Below, piece by piece: positions 9,884 through 21,590 of a DNA stretch of 64,000 bases. Positions within the stretch are counted from its first letter, which is position 1. Each line of letters opens with the position of its first letter. The translations under genes and the position numbers were made by a program. Below the pieces are notes generated by a model that saw only the letters and a list, made by a program, of their open reading frames with translations, searched no databases and was not told where the DNA came from. This DNA is from Arctopsyche grandis (Eukaryota; Arthropoda; Insecta; Trichoptera; Hydropsychidae), in NCBI RefSeq assembly GCF_051622035.1, contig NC_135361.1:28451205-28515204 (forward strand), given 5' to 3'.

Positions 9884-10850
9884 TTTTGATTTTTAAATGC
9901 TTCTAATTATTACTAAATTATGTTCACAATACATATTATATATATTTTAATAGCTACTGATATACTGATCATTTTCTATTTTACAATTTTAATTGAATTC
10001 TGTTAGTAATCATAGTATTATATTATTCTAATGCTAATGTACAGCATAATAGGAAAAAGAGCTCAAAAACCTATTTACAATTCTTATAAATGCTCATAAT
10101 ACATCTAATACATAATATTAATTAAATACTGTCTAAAGTCGATTACCTAAAGCAGATTGTATATACCTGAAGGGTATTGACATTTTATTGTAATCACCGA
10201 GACTCTTCACAGGTGTGTTAGTATGGTTATTAGTGATTCTGTCATAGAATCTACTGGTTAGTTGGTTAGTAATGTCTGTAACAAACGGAATATTATATAT
10301 GTCATGCAGTTTTTTCAAGTTAGTATATATGGGTGTATTATAAATTATTTTTAGGGATTTATTTTGTATTACTTGGAGCTTGGAAAGATTAGTATTCGAG
10401 GCGTTATTCCATATAGGTGACGCATAGGTTAATAATGGTAATATGACCGTGCGATATAATTTTATTTAATTTTGAGTTGATAAAGAACTATGGCGATTAA
10501 ATATTGGATATATTGAGGATATACCCCGCATCGCCTTGCATTTCGCTGCCTCAATGTGAGGTGCCCATCTCATTCTTTTATCAAAGGTTACTCCTAAATA
10601 TTTTATTACTGACTGCCATTTCAGATTTTCTCCAGAGGGGATTTTCAGATCTAAACTTGGCTTATGCTTTCTAACACTAAAGAATATGGCGTCTGTTTTG
10701 GTTTGATTAATTTGAATTTTCCACTTAGTGAAGTGTTCAGTCATTGTTTTAATTGCAAATTCAAGATTTTTAAGAATAGTGTCTGGTTTTTTGCTACTTG
10801 TGAAGTAAGCGGTATCATCTGCATATAGGTTCTGTCTTGGGTTGAAAGTT
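9884..10850 (-). pseudogene. Jockey-type LINE remnant: RT palm/thumb and 3' UTR
   Basis: On the - strand from about 10850: LYADDTAYFTSS (YADD active site), then KWKIQINQTKTDAIFFS, SVIKYLGVTFDKRMRW and HIEAAKCKAMRGI in one frame (10744-10466). After a frameshift near 10466 come TVILPLLTYASPIWNNAS and LQVIQNKSLKIIYNTP, then DITNQLTSRFYDRITNNH up to 10141. This is the jockey-clade C-terminal signature. The 3' UTR extends left to about 9884 and is shared with the copy at 44355-45325. The endonuclease and RT N-terminal part are missing, so the copy is dead. Confidence 0.8.
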
Positions 10851-11614
10851 TATATGTGTATGAATATGATACTCAGCAAAGAACTTCAGGCTAAAAGTGC
10901 ACGTAGTGGAGAAGAAATTCTCCATATTTTTTTAAATGTTGAACTCGAATCAACTCGTATAAGGCAATATGGCGGAGAAGTTTAGCGATCCAGACAGGAT
11001 CATTCCGTTTTCGTATACGAGATTGTGTTGTGAAGGTCTCGGTGTGCCTTTTACACCAATTTGCATAACTACGGCCATTCCTTGCGAACAACAACGATGC
11101 TAATTAGGGGGCAAGAAGTGTAGCGCCAGACGCGCTAAAGGTTATTACTTGGCCGCGACGATACTTTGAGGTTTTGCGTTTTATTGCCGCCTCTCCCTTG
11201 GTTTTCCCTTTTTTTTGCTCCGCCAGGTTCTTCTTTCTCAGGGCGAAATCCGACAAAGTAAAACTTAATCTCGTACACGGTCTCGTCGTTTGGCATTTAC
11301 GTACAGTACACTCTTCATTTTTATCTCCGTCATAAAGTGGCGGCCACACTAGCGAATTGTGAACTTTGGGTAGTCGTCGTCGTAGCGGTTGATCGTAACA
11401 ATTATTCCGAAGAAGAGTCGAGCTCGGCCGTTAAAGTCCACGGTTTAGTTTTGCGACTTTAGTTATACCTATGGAGGTCATTTGTTGATTTTTACGCGGG
11501 CATTCATACTTAAATGTGTAATACTGTGTATGTATTTAATTTGATTGAATATGCTATTTATGCTGTTGGAAACTGCTGATGTACTTACATATGTATACAT
11601 TTTTGTAATTGGTT
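10851..11614. other. Unassigned DNA, moderately GC-rich
   Basis: Minus-strand frames at 10891-11094 and 11104-11349 are basic and low in complexity, with no recognised domain. I see no splice-linked coding series. The segment at 11260-11470 is richer in CpG and could be an old transposon or LTR. Confidence 0.35.
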
Positions 11615-11805
11615 ATGTACAGTGTGGTTTTTTATTAGAGCAGTGATGTGAGGTTATTCTTGTACGATATTCAAGAACAACCATCTCGTTCTCCAACGAA
11701 AGGGTCTCTTAGACTGTATTCGTTTGGGGGGAGGGGGGGGGTGGCCTCATGTTGAGGGCTTTGAGGGTTAAATTCCTTGACCTTTAAAGCGGGTGTTCGG
11801 GTTCG
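11615..11805 (+). repeat. Relative of the 272-bp insertion at 44693-44964
   Basis: TTATGTACAGTGTG..., AGAACAACCATCTCGTTCTCC, AAAGGGTCTCTTAGACTGTA and GAGGGCTTTGAGGGTTAAAT are the reverse complement of 44697-44880, with about 90% visible agreement. Similarity ends at CTTTAAAGCGGG, close to the end of the other insertion. Confidence 0.8.
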
Positions 11806-14288
11806 TACGAAGGACCTTGTTTGGGCTTGTATCAGGATTGTGTTCGGGATCCAGAATGATGAAATGAAATGCGTCTTTCTTTCTTTGTCTTACTTTTATT
11901 TATAATTTAAAGGTACACTTTCTTTTATTGCTCCACAAGGTGCGTGCCGACGACTGCTGTGTGTATGAGTGGGTCTCGAGTGAATGATTTCACGTGTCTA
12001 TACTTCCGAACTGCTCAGTGATGTGAACAGTTCGTCTAAGAGACGTGTCTGTGCGTGAGCATTGCAATTTATATAGAATGGAGGGGGAACTGGGTCGTAA
12101 CAGCTATGAATGCAAGTCTGTCCAGCGGGCTTTAATATGTATGCATAACTTAATACTAAAAATACTTCAATACTAAAGCTAATATCTGGGTCAATCCAGC
12201 AGGTAAATATGCTAGGGAAAATCAAAACTGATCAAAGTAATCAGAAACTGTAGAAATATACGATTTACAAATTTATGTATTCGCCGATGACTGTCAAACG
12301 AAATCAATGACACAATAATAAAACTAATATCTGGGTCTGGTTCGGATATAATTTTTTTGTGCTTCGTATGTTTAATTACATAATATGTGGATGCATTTAT
12401 ATTTTCTGTTTCATCAACAAAGTTTTGACAGTTATAATCTTCAACATGTGGGATGACAAAAACGAAGTTGGACGATTTTAAATTGTCTTATAAAATCAAG
12501 TATGATAAAAGGTTCGTAAAATGTCTATCGCAGTTTGGAAGAGACGCTCTCAGTCCAAAATCAATCCAAAAAGTCGAAATCAGAGAGTTGAAAACAAAGA
12601 TAGATGAGATCGATAGATACAGCTTTTAATTAACTTCGCTCTGTTGTTCAGTGACAATTCTTCGCGTCAAAAAATTGTGATTTTGAACCACCAAGTTAGC
12701 TAATGTTTCCAATATGAAGCTAGAGGAGTTTAATCATTAACGAACTCATTAAAATTTACATTTACATTGTCAAATAAAAAACTACAACAGCCCTGACTTT
12801 TTCGTAAACCCATTTATAAACAAATGAGATAAGATAATAAAGGAGGTATGTAAAAACTGGACATATACAAAGCAAACAAAAATACATACATTTCAATATG
12901 TCAATTAGTAAAAAATAGGTTTAGTTCGTGAAACAATCCCGTTGCTTTTTTCCTGAAATTTTTAAAGCATCTGTTGATTTCAAGAAATACGTTGGAGTTC
13001 ACTGATTGTTTTATGTATTAAGCAAAAGCATGTGTTTTTAAATTCATATTATTTTTGCTCCTGAATCTTGAATCAGTTCTAAACAAATATTATCGTAGAT
13101 TAATCATGAGTCGTAGGAAGCATTTCTTAGAGATGTTGTGCAAGCACTGTTTTCGTTTAATTATTCCAGAAAGTCGACTCCATAGATTCACCTTAACTTC
13201 GCAAAGAAAAACACGACGGTATATTTAAGAAATTAATTTTTCAGATTTGGTGAAAAATATTTTCACGACTGCCGGTGTTTGTTCATTAGTCCTTCCGACT
13301 GAAAGTTTCATTCGCTTCTTTCTCCTCTCGCCAAGTATAAAAATAAAAAATAGAAGAAAATAATAATAATAAATGCAAAAGTCAGTAGCGGCAGGGGCAG
13401 TATATAAGTGAGGTTTATAGGAGAAAAATAAGTAGAATCCGACCCCTTGTTCCGGTTGTTGTCTGTGTCTAATGTCCGCGAAAGTTTTCTTCGGTAGCTA
13501 ATTATAATATTTATGGGGTAAACAGATGCAAATTATTTGGCGTTTCTCTTCGGCAGGCTAGCGTTCAAATGGCGTCTCGACAACACCCACTTTCCCGCCC
13601 ACTCATCCAACAAACGTCCAATTTCATTTTTTCCAGCTCTTCAGCTAAATCATCAAAGGCCTGTATAACGAACACTCGCCGAAAATACGTAATAGATTCG
13701 TTAAAAAAAACAAATAAATTGACTTTTGCCTTAATAAATCAAGAACGTCACTTTTTAATTTTTTAATACACATTATGACAAACAAATATTATCATATAAT
13801 ACAAGTAGAATTACTTGACAAAGTTGAAAAAAAAACTGTAATAAATCAGCTGATAACTAAAAATAAAACTATCACTGTTTGATCTGTGTACATGTGTAGC
13901 TTGTATTGGTTAGCAAGTTTGTTTTGGAGAAATAAAAAATGCAATTTGAGGTTATGGGTAGCTGTTGAACTAATTGTATGTATGTAAGCTTATTGTAAAA
14001 AATTAAATGTATGTACATAAGCTTATTGTAAATCATACTAACAATTAGATACAACATAACTTCTTATTGAATACTTATCTCGCAGATAAAACTCCGTGAA
14101 GAGATATACTTTTAGCCGTGAAATGTCAGATTTGACATCTTTGGCCATAAATCAATATATATCGTGTATTACCCTACAAGAAGCTACACGCCAAATTTGA
14201 AATTTATATATACATATGAGAGTTAAAACTATAAATATTTATATATTAGAGATAACGAGAACCAATAGAGCAAATTTCATAAAATATA
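11806..14288. other. Intergenic DNA without recognised genes
   Basis: No coding frame with recognisable content. At 12836-12858 a lone TAAAGGAGGTATGTAAAAAC matches the terminal motif of repeat family B. The stretch 11806-12200 is CpG-containing and could be LTR-derived, but I found no boundaries. Confidence 0.4.
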
Positions 14289-14570
14289 CAGTGAATTATA
14301 GGCGTTTAAACAATTAAAATTGATAAGGCCGTGTCATGGCGAACAGTTTACGCCTTGTTAAACAACGCTTGTTAATCGTCAGGAAGATTTAGTTTCCCTG
14401 TTTTTAAAACGCGTTGTATACGATATTTTATCTCCAACGTATTTGTAGACGATACATTAACGTGTATTGATGACCAAAATGAGCAATATGGCAAAGTATG
14501 AAAACGATCGGATAAGAGATAAAAATGACCACTGACACGAAAGCCATGTGAAACGTAAAGGAGGTAAGTA
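14289..14570 (+). mobile_element. MITE-like repeat, family B (copy 2)
   Basis: Begins near TTATAGGCGTTTAAACAATT and contains GATGACCAAAATGAGCAATA followed by TGGCAAAGTATGAAAACGAT, identical to copy 1 apart from one base just after. It ends at AAAGGAGGTAAGT, the variant terminal motif. Confidence 0.7.
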
Positions 14571-14630
14571 AAAATGAAACATTTTCAAAAATATACCTAT
14601 GTAGTACATAGGTATATTTACATACATATA

Positions 14631-15010
14631 TTGTCATGTTCCAAAACGCAGATTATATATTTTTTAAATTACTTGGTTAACAAACCAAGATTTCTTTATT
14701 ATCATAAAAACGTTACATTTATGTTATTAGTAGATACATTCGAAAACTGCAGATTTAATTATGGAACGATGATGAATTTAAAATGAGATACGAAGAACTT
14801 TGTTTTACTAATTAACTTTGCTTCACTTTGTTCTGCTGCTGTTCTGACCGCCACTTGCGGGGTCGATATTAATGACTACCACTCTCGGAGTCTCGATGGT
14901 GATGACTAACTAATGTGATCGAATCGTGACTATATAAATGAGTCTTTATCTCTTGGATTGGGCAAAGTCCGGCATTTTTGTCTTATCTGACTGTCCCTTT
15001 ACAGGAATTG
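14631..15010 (+). repeat. LTR-like interspersed repeat, family D (copy 1)
   Basis: Starts TGTCATGTTCCAAAACGCAG and ends about CCCTTTACAGGAATT, matching 31858-32275 throughout. A TATA-like TATATAAATGA lies near 14931. The TG...CA ends suggest a solo LTR, but I cannot define a target duplication. Confidence 0.55.
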
Positions 15011-15183
15011 TGAATTATCGTCAAATTTCATAAACCGGTAAACGGTAAATTATTTTTCCTCATACCGTAATAAATATAATAACCGGTATCTACCAGTGAA
15101 TGGAAAAAAATCGTGGATTTGATAACTGTATGTATGTATGTGTTTCCTAGATTGAATTCTAGACTTTCCTAGAAAGAATGTCA

Positions 15184-15677
15184 TCATATATATAATATCG
15201 CTATTATGCTCACCATATTATACATAGTCGTTTCGATTCTACATACATATGTGCGTCACAGCTAAAACACTCCAACAAAATGTACGAATTTAATACTAGT
15301 ATAATAACAAAAGAAAAAACTTCTATATATGTATATATACATATATATACTGTTTGCTACCAATGCTTCCCCTAAGCAAGTATCTGAGCATTTAGCGCCA
15401 CTTATTGAAAATTTATTCAATTAATTAATTATTTAATTTTTCTATTGGTGTTTTATATTGTTTATATGTAGGTAGTTAGTTACCTACATATAAACCATTT
15501 TTACCATTTTTTTCATATTAAACAATCAAATATAAATATATTTAAAAGGTATTTGTAAAAAATTAGATCGCGTGCGGATCGGAAACAGGACCGACACATT
15601 TCTTTTATTTTTTTATTTATTTAATAATTTGATATGACATAACCCATGCGATGATATTTCGTCGGGCACTACACTAG
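15184..15677 (+). mobile_element. Non-autonomous Helitron, family 2 (copy 1)
   Basis: Starts TCATATATATAATATCGC after host A and ends ACTACACTAG at 15677 before host T. The potential hairpin CGATGA-TATT-TCGTCG lies about 11 nt before CTAG. Similar along its length to 38138-38602. No coding capacity. Confidence 0.7.
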
Positions 15678-16729
15678 TAGTGTCATATAAATATATGAAA
15701 ATAAATTCATTATGATAAATAAATTTTATTTTATTATTTTATATTCTTAATTTTTAACCATATTTATGTTTATTATTATCAAATTTATTTATTTAAAGTT
15801 TCAACATTTGAAAGTTCCGAACATAATTGAAACAACCATCTGATTGCATTTTATTACGATTTGGTTAGTCTGTGTTGCCAGTGAATTTATCAATTTGAAA
15901 TTTCCACATTGAGTACTGAAAATAAACAAATTCCAGACAACTTAATCCACAGTACGCCATTTGCATCGATTTTAAATGTTATATTATGCAATTACATGAC
16001 TATATATGTACTTAGTTTGCGATAAAATATTTTACGGTAAATGGGGAAATATTGTCGATTTACTGGTATACCGGTATTACAATCCCTAAGAATTATACGC
16101 CAAAGAAGTAAAAAATTGATTTGAAAAGTTTCATTGAAATAAATAAGGTATTACCCAATTTTATCACTTTAAAAGTATTGAAATATCACAAATTATGTCA
16201 TCGATTTGAAAAGCTGCTGTTTTTCAATCATAAAATTGATTCGTTTTTCAATCATAAAATTGCTATTTCGAGCGGAGAAGTATTATATTATAGATACTAT
16301 AAGTTTACTTGTTTGTTTTTCGGGACTTTGATGCGAAAAGTTTGCACAGTTTATATTTTTTATCAGCCTTTATACATAGGAAAATATTGTGATATTTGAA
16401 AGGTAAATTATAGAAGGGATCTTAAACCAGGAAATTTGAATTTCAATAGTGATATACATATGTACATATGCATATTATAACTATTATAATACATACATAT
16501 ACATATAATAGTAAACTTGAGGCAAACGGACCCTCTTATACATTTTAATAATTTTTGTTAATATCTAAGGATTATTATAAAAAGCCGTATTTACATGTAA
16601 TTCATTTTATGGAATTATATTTATATATATATATATAATTTAATTTAACTATTCTAATAACTTTATATACACACATTTGATAGTTTTTTTGAAATCATTG
16701 TACATTTGTATTCATTTAAATAAAATTTT
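15678..16729. other. AT-rich intergenic DNA
   Basis: No recognised gene. The 92-residue frame at 16121-16399 is low in complexity and carries an internal direct repeat (FFNHKIDSFFNHKIA) from a local duplication. I do not call it. Confidence 0.5.
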
Positions 16730-16734
16730 GGTTG

Positions 16735-16965
16735 GGGTGGTTTTACCAATTTGATGGGAAATTTTAACAATGAAATCAGATAAATTGGCAAACTCTGATG
16801 GGAAATAACCATTTCAACCGATTGGAGTCATAAATATCCGTCTGACCAGCAGTACTACAGAAGTAACTCTAAATAAATTATTTCTCTATCGAGGTCAACC
16901 CAGTGCTTGAACTTGGGAACCTTTTGGTGGTTGGCATTAACACAACTATCGAGCTATACTGCTAT
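16735..16965 (-). mobile_element. SINE family A, diverged copy
   Basis: Minus-strand body motifs are AATGGTTATTTCCCATCAGA, GTTTGCCAATTTATCTGATT and CATTGTTAAAA. The tRNA-like head is eroded (GGTTCCCAAGTTCAAGCACT). Confidence 0.7.
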
Positions 16966-17263
16966 ACACATATGTATGTAGTGTTTTATAGCGTAATTCA
17001 TCTCACAAGGGCCGTGTTACCTCCTCATGAAAGTTTCCACCAATCGATGACTTTTCGAGTTATATTGTTTCAATGTACACGAATTTGTACAATACGTCTC
17101 AACGAACAATAACACTGCATGGGTAGCGAAGGTGAAAGTTTAAATGTAAGTAAATTTTACAGGACGGGCTCGATAAGCGTTAGAGGTATGTTTTAAACGA
17201 AGAACCGTACAAATTCAAAAGATCACAGAGCTCAGTTCGGCTAGTGCATGCAACCGTGTTGAT

Positions 17264-17527
17264 TCAGACTGCACTTTCGCGATAATGAAAGCTTTTATAT
17301 TGTGCAACGTTTCGACGAAGCGATGCGATGGTGGGGTTGGGGGTGGAAGACCAATAAAGCCTCGGCCGGTCCTGTTCAGACCTTTTCACCCTTAGACTGT
17401 TACAATGGATTTTCTCATTTTCTCTTTGGTAATTAAACTCGGTTGCAATCTTGGGGTCGCTGTGGTTTTCAACAATGGCCATCATAAAATACAAAAAAAA
17501 AACAAACGCGAAGATGTTAGTTTGCAC
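17264..17527 (-). CDS. Possible secreted-peptide exon (speculative)
   Basis: An 87-codon open frame with no family match that I recognise. It begins with a hydrophobic run (IFAFVFFLYFMMAIV) suited to a signal peptide. A short charged region with one Cys follows, then the dibasic sites RVKR (about residue 49) and LRR (about residue 72), which bracket a 21-residue segment starting SEQDRPRLYW. That is a prohormone-like plan, but no Gly amidation signal is present. The codon at 17527 is GTG. Either translation starts at the ATG pair in MMAIV, or this is an internal exon whose acceptor is the AG just before it (CTCTAG|TGC). SINEs flank it on both sides. A chance frame is a real alternative. Confidence 0.25.
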   Translation of the reverse strand: MQTNIFAFVFFLYFMMAIVENHSDPKIATEFNYQRENEKIHCNSLRVKRSEQDRPRLYWSSTPNPTIASLRRNVAQYKSFHYRESAV

Positions 17528-17593
17528 TAGAGACTAAGTACATAGATATGGCTCAAGTCTTACATACATACATACATACATATATACAAATAT

Positions 17594-18056
17594 ACCAGGA
17601 AGGCTTAACAGGTAAACCCCAAATGCGCCTTCCTGGTCCACATAATGATTACATACATAGATACATGTAAATCTAAACAATATCTGACATCTATGGTCAG
17701 ATATTACAAACATCGTATTAATACGATAAATAACGATGAATAACTTTCATGTAACAATATGAATTTTATATTCGATAAACAACCACAGAGACATCTATGG
17801 TGAGCAATATGGTGAAACCTAAGATATAACAATAACTAAAGGTTCGCAAAAGAAAATTGGGAAGGAAACGCCAATTTTACAGGAATCGTTTCAATGAAAA
17901 TCAGAAAAATTGGCAAATTCTGATAAGAAACGATCGACCTTGACAAACCAAGGTCTGCAAACCAATAGCGAGACTGGCCAACAACGAGACATTAGCGGGA
18001 ATCGAACTCGTAACATCAAGTACGATAATTCAACATTCACCACTAGACCACGCTAC
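17594..18056 (-). mobile_element. SINE family A, near full length
   Basis: Minus-strand head GTGGTCTAGTGGTGAATGTT (A box) and GAGTTCGATTCCC (B box), body GTCGATCGTTTCTTATCAGA and TTTGCCAATTTTTCTGATTT, then the tail hairpin at 17594-17637 (ACCAGGAAGGC arms). One of the best preserved copies. Confidence 0.88.
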
Positions 18057-18599
18057 GTACATATGTATGTATGTATATTAATTGTGCTTGAGGTGACTTT
18101 AATAACACGTCTAATGTAGTTGAGAATTTACAGTAATAAATAAATATCATCATTATTTGCACATAATTACTAATTTATGTGAAACTGTAATTTAATATTT
18201 TTGTATAAACTTCACCTAATTAATTTAAAAATTTATCAATATTTTTTCGAATAGATGAAAAATGAGCTCCATTCTAAATGTCACAAATGCGTCTAGAACA
18301 ATTCTGTTCAAAAATTTATAAACAGTGTCTCAAAGTTCAGATATGTATGTATGTACATATATGACAACATAAAATGCAAAAAAATGATTTCCCGAAAAAT
18401 TTAAAAAAACGAAAATGTCTAAGCAGATCTGCAAGTCTCTATATGTACTGTGGGGTTATACTATTTTCGATCGACATTGATTACATAGATTTGCAGTAAC
18501 TAATGTATTACCATTGTTAGATTAGGTAAGGTTTAATTAAAAATTGTAATTATAATATTCTTGATATGATTATGATATTATACATTATTATTTTTACCC
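18057..18599. other. AT-rich intergenic DNA
   Basis: No recognised features. Confidence 0.6.
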
Positions 18600-18747
18600 G
18601 GCTTCGCTCGGTATTTGTGATATAAACCGCTTAAACATGGCCAATCTAATAGTAAAATTTTTTTTTTATTTAAATTTATTTGAAAATTCATTTATTTTTT
18701 TCTACGAGCGAAACGAACATACAAAGTCTCGTTCGAAATTATATAAT
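18600..18747 (-). mobile_element. Helitron family 1 copy, 3' CTAG lost
   Basis: Contains ACCCGGCTTCGCTCGG with TATTTGTGATATAAACCGC and TCGTTCGAAATTATATAAT. Its 5' end directly abuts the CTAG end of the next copy, so the two lie head to tail. Confidence 0.75.
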
Positions 18748-18748
18748 A

Positions 18749-18955
18749 CTAGTGGTTTTACCCGGCTTCGCTCAGTATTTGTAATATAAACGGCGTAAAC
18801 ATGGCGAATCTAATAGTAAATTTTCCTTTATTTGAATCGAAAAAAATATAATGTTCAACCAATTGAATTGTCGTCATAGAAACTTTGTATTATTTACTAA
18901 GTTCCCAACCAAAGATTCAAACTTACAAAGTCTCTTTCGAAATTATATAGTAGAT
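18749..18955 (-). mobile_element. Helitron family 1 copy
   Basis: The minus-strand 3' end CTAG is at 18749-18752 with host T beyond. The terminal hairpin CTGAGCGAAGCCGGG precedes it, and the 5' part is ATAATTTCGAAAGAGAC near 18935-18955. It lacks the GC-rich array. Confidence 0.78.
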
Positions 18956-20907
18956 GATATCTTCAACTAGCCTGTCCATCGTTTGTCGGTTTATTTTTTC
19001 GTTACTTTTCATGTGAAGTACAAAATGCGTAAATCAATAGATAAGATGATATATATGTATACATATGATGATGAGAAGAGTTACATTGATTTATATAAGT
19101 ATAAAAAAATATTAAACAGCGTTTTTTTTTAATTCTTGTAGTTATTTAATAAATGTATATACAAACCCTTTGATATTTGCATATTTAGCTTATTTTCAAT
19201 TCAAAAAAATTTGCGCATCCGTATTATATCCAGCGTAAGCTTTTCACCGCATTGATTCTACCGAGTTTAGTCCACATTAGTCCACAATTGGTCAAACGGA
19301 CGGAAGCGTTCGTGTGAGCGTAGTATCATTGGAATCGTATTCGCGCGCTTTCGTTCGGATTTTCCGGCCGTTTTGAGTTTTCCGCTTTTCCGGACCGAGC
19401 CACTATGACGGCAAATTATGACACGAGACCGGAAGTGACTCGCTAACCACGAACGGGGATAATCAAATTACACACGGACGGACGTCTCGTATACATTATA
19501 TTAAATAATATAAATAAACGAAATTTTAATTTTAAGTTCGGCACGTGCTGTAATTTAATTAATTTATATTTTGTAATTATTGTACTATGTGTATGTTTAC
19601 AAGGGGATTAAATATAATCGTTCATTATCGATTGTTATTAATTAAAATTGTTATTGTCGCGGTTACCTTTAACGACCCTTTCGTAAACGATTCAATTAGT
19701 TCGATGGGTTGTATTAATTTTAATATGACAAAATTGTAATATCAACAAATATAAAGACGTTTGCTTAAATTGGAAAATATCATACACCTACATACATATA
19801 TAAAAATAACCATATTATATAAACATATAATTAATTTACGGCATATAATATTGTTTCTTAAACTTCAATGTACTAATTTTATTGTTCAACAATTTAAAAG
19901 TATAACATTATATAAATGATAATTTGGAAGTTTTTAATTTTTAGGTAGTAATCTAAGTTAATTTAAAGAGAAATATTTTATAATATACGAATATATAATC
20001 CCTATATAATGTTATTTTCCTTTTTTTTATTATCAACGAGAATTCTAAATTACCTAAAAAAAATATGATTACATTTTATAACTTTATAATGTCTTCAAAT
20101 TTTACTACCCTTAACTTCAAAATCTTTAATAACTCTTATCGCACAGGCATAAAAAAGCGATATCCGACTATTTTTTGTCTGCTTCAGAATTCGCTATCGC
20201 ATCTGTTTCGGATTGTATCGTCGTCATAATATATCGTCGAAACAACATTTCCCACCCTCCTCTCCCACTTTAGCCCGATTCCGGCCGGTGTCAATCCGGA
20301 ATCCGGATTTCGGGATTCAAACGAGGTTTTTGCCGGCGGCCGCTTGTGTATCTGATTCGGCCGTTTAACGCTGACTTATAACGGGATTAACGGCGCTGTG
20401 GGACTCGGCCAACGGATTTTAGCCCCCTGCCAACCCCCCTCGTTTCTACCCGCAGCGAAACCCAAATTAAATATATGCAAATGGGTGTTTTGGTCAGCGC
20501 AGCGGAGCTAAACGGTTTTTTTCGTGCGTGTGGTGCGAGAAGATTCCACTGAAAAAGTGAACCAGACGACAAAGATACAAAAAAAATGACCTTGAACTTT
20601 TTTACTTCTACCTAAAAGTCATAATTCTTTGTAAATTTCATTAATTTTTGTTAAATACACGTTTTTATGGCAGAAAAGCCCCTTTGTCGATCGCTTAAGC
20701 TGTCTCTCCCAAGTGTATTGAACAAATAAAAGAAATGTATTTTTATAATTAATTTACTCTTTTCTGAACTAAATCAATAATATTGACCTACACATTTATG
20801 ATTTAATATGTATTAATCAATTTAATAATGATATCTTCTCAGGTTTAATCCAAAAGATTATTGCTTAAATTGAATGAATGTATCAGCTATATAAAATATA
20901 TATTATA
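18956..20907. other. Intergenic DNA without recognised genes
   Basis: 19240-19500 and 20150-20570 are richer in CpG than their surroundings but have no frame with recognisable content. They could be regulatory or part of an untranslated exon; nothing in the sequence decides this. Confidence 0.45.
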
Positions 20908-20911
20908 CTAG

Positions 20912-21407
20912 TGTAACGAACGGTTTTACGCGCGCTTATCTGATCTCGTGATGGTGATGCAGAGGGCGTTTACGTCGTTCTTCTTCCAAGGGTCGGGTTA
21001 TATGGAAACATGGACTAACCTTGGGATACAGTTATATATAGTCTTGGAGGTTCCTGCAAATCATCTCGTTGATAACAGCTTCCTCGTGGTTGGGAGCTGG
21101 CTCTGCGGTCCTCTGGTCGGTCCTCTCACGGCTGGATGTTTCTCCGGAAACGGCGTGAGGAATATAGGAGACGTTGTGCTGGAACTCAGGAGAGGGAGTG
21201 ATGCTACACTTGACCTCACAGCGGTTCTTCAGCAATGATGGTGGATCTCTGGGCCCCGTCTCCTCGTGGAGACGTGCACAGGAGAGATCTTTCTTCGTCG
21301 GTCGATGGCGGGTGAGAGAGGGACACTCTCCATGCGCGGGCGCCTACAAGGCTTTTTCCTGTGTGGCCACTGGAAATAAAGGGCGAGTGTGGAGAACGTC
21401 GCGTTTC
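20912..21407 (+). mobile_element. Solo LTR inside a Helitron terminus
   Basis: 496 bp from TGTAACGAACGG to CGCGTTTCA, flanked by CTAG at 20908-20911 and 21408-21411 (4-bp duplication). An AATAAA at 21374-21379 sits near the 3' end, supporting the + orientation. No internal region remains, so recombination left a solo LTR. The duplicated CTAG is the 3' end of the minus-strand Helitron that continues at 21408. Confidence 0.78.
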
Positions 21408-21590
21408 ACTAGTGTTTTTACCTGGCTTCGCTCGGTATTTATAATATAAACCGCTTAAACATGCCAATATAATAGTAAACATTTTATTAAATTTATTTGA
21501 ATAGTTTTATTTTATTTAAATTTTACATTTGTTTTTCTACGAACCAACAATAGTTACATACAAAGTATCTTTCGAAATTACATATTAGAA
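21408..21590 (-). mobile_element. Helitron family 1 copy split by the solo LTR
   Basis: Next to CTAG, the - strand has CCGAGCGAAGCCAGG, GCGGTTTATATTATAAATA and, at the far end, TAATTTCGAAAGATAC. It resembles the copies at 8051 and 18749. Confidence 0.75.
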
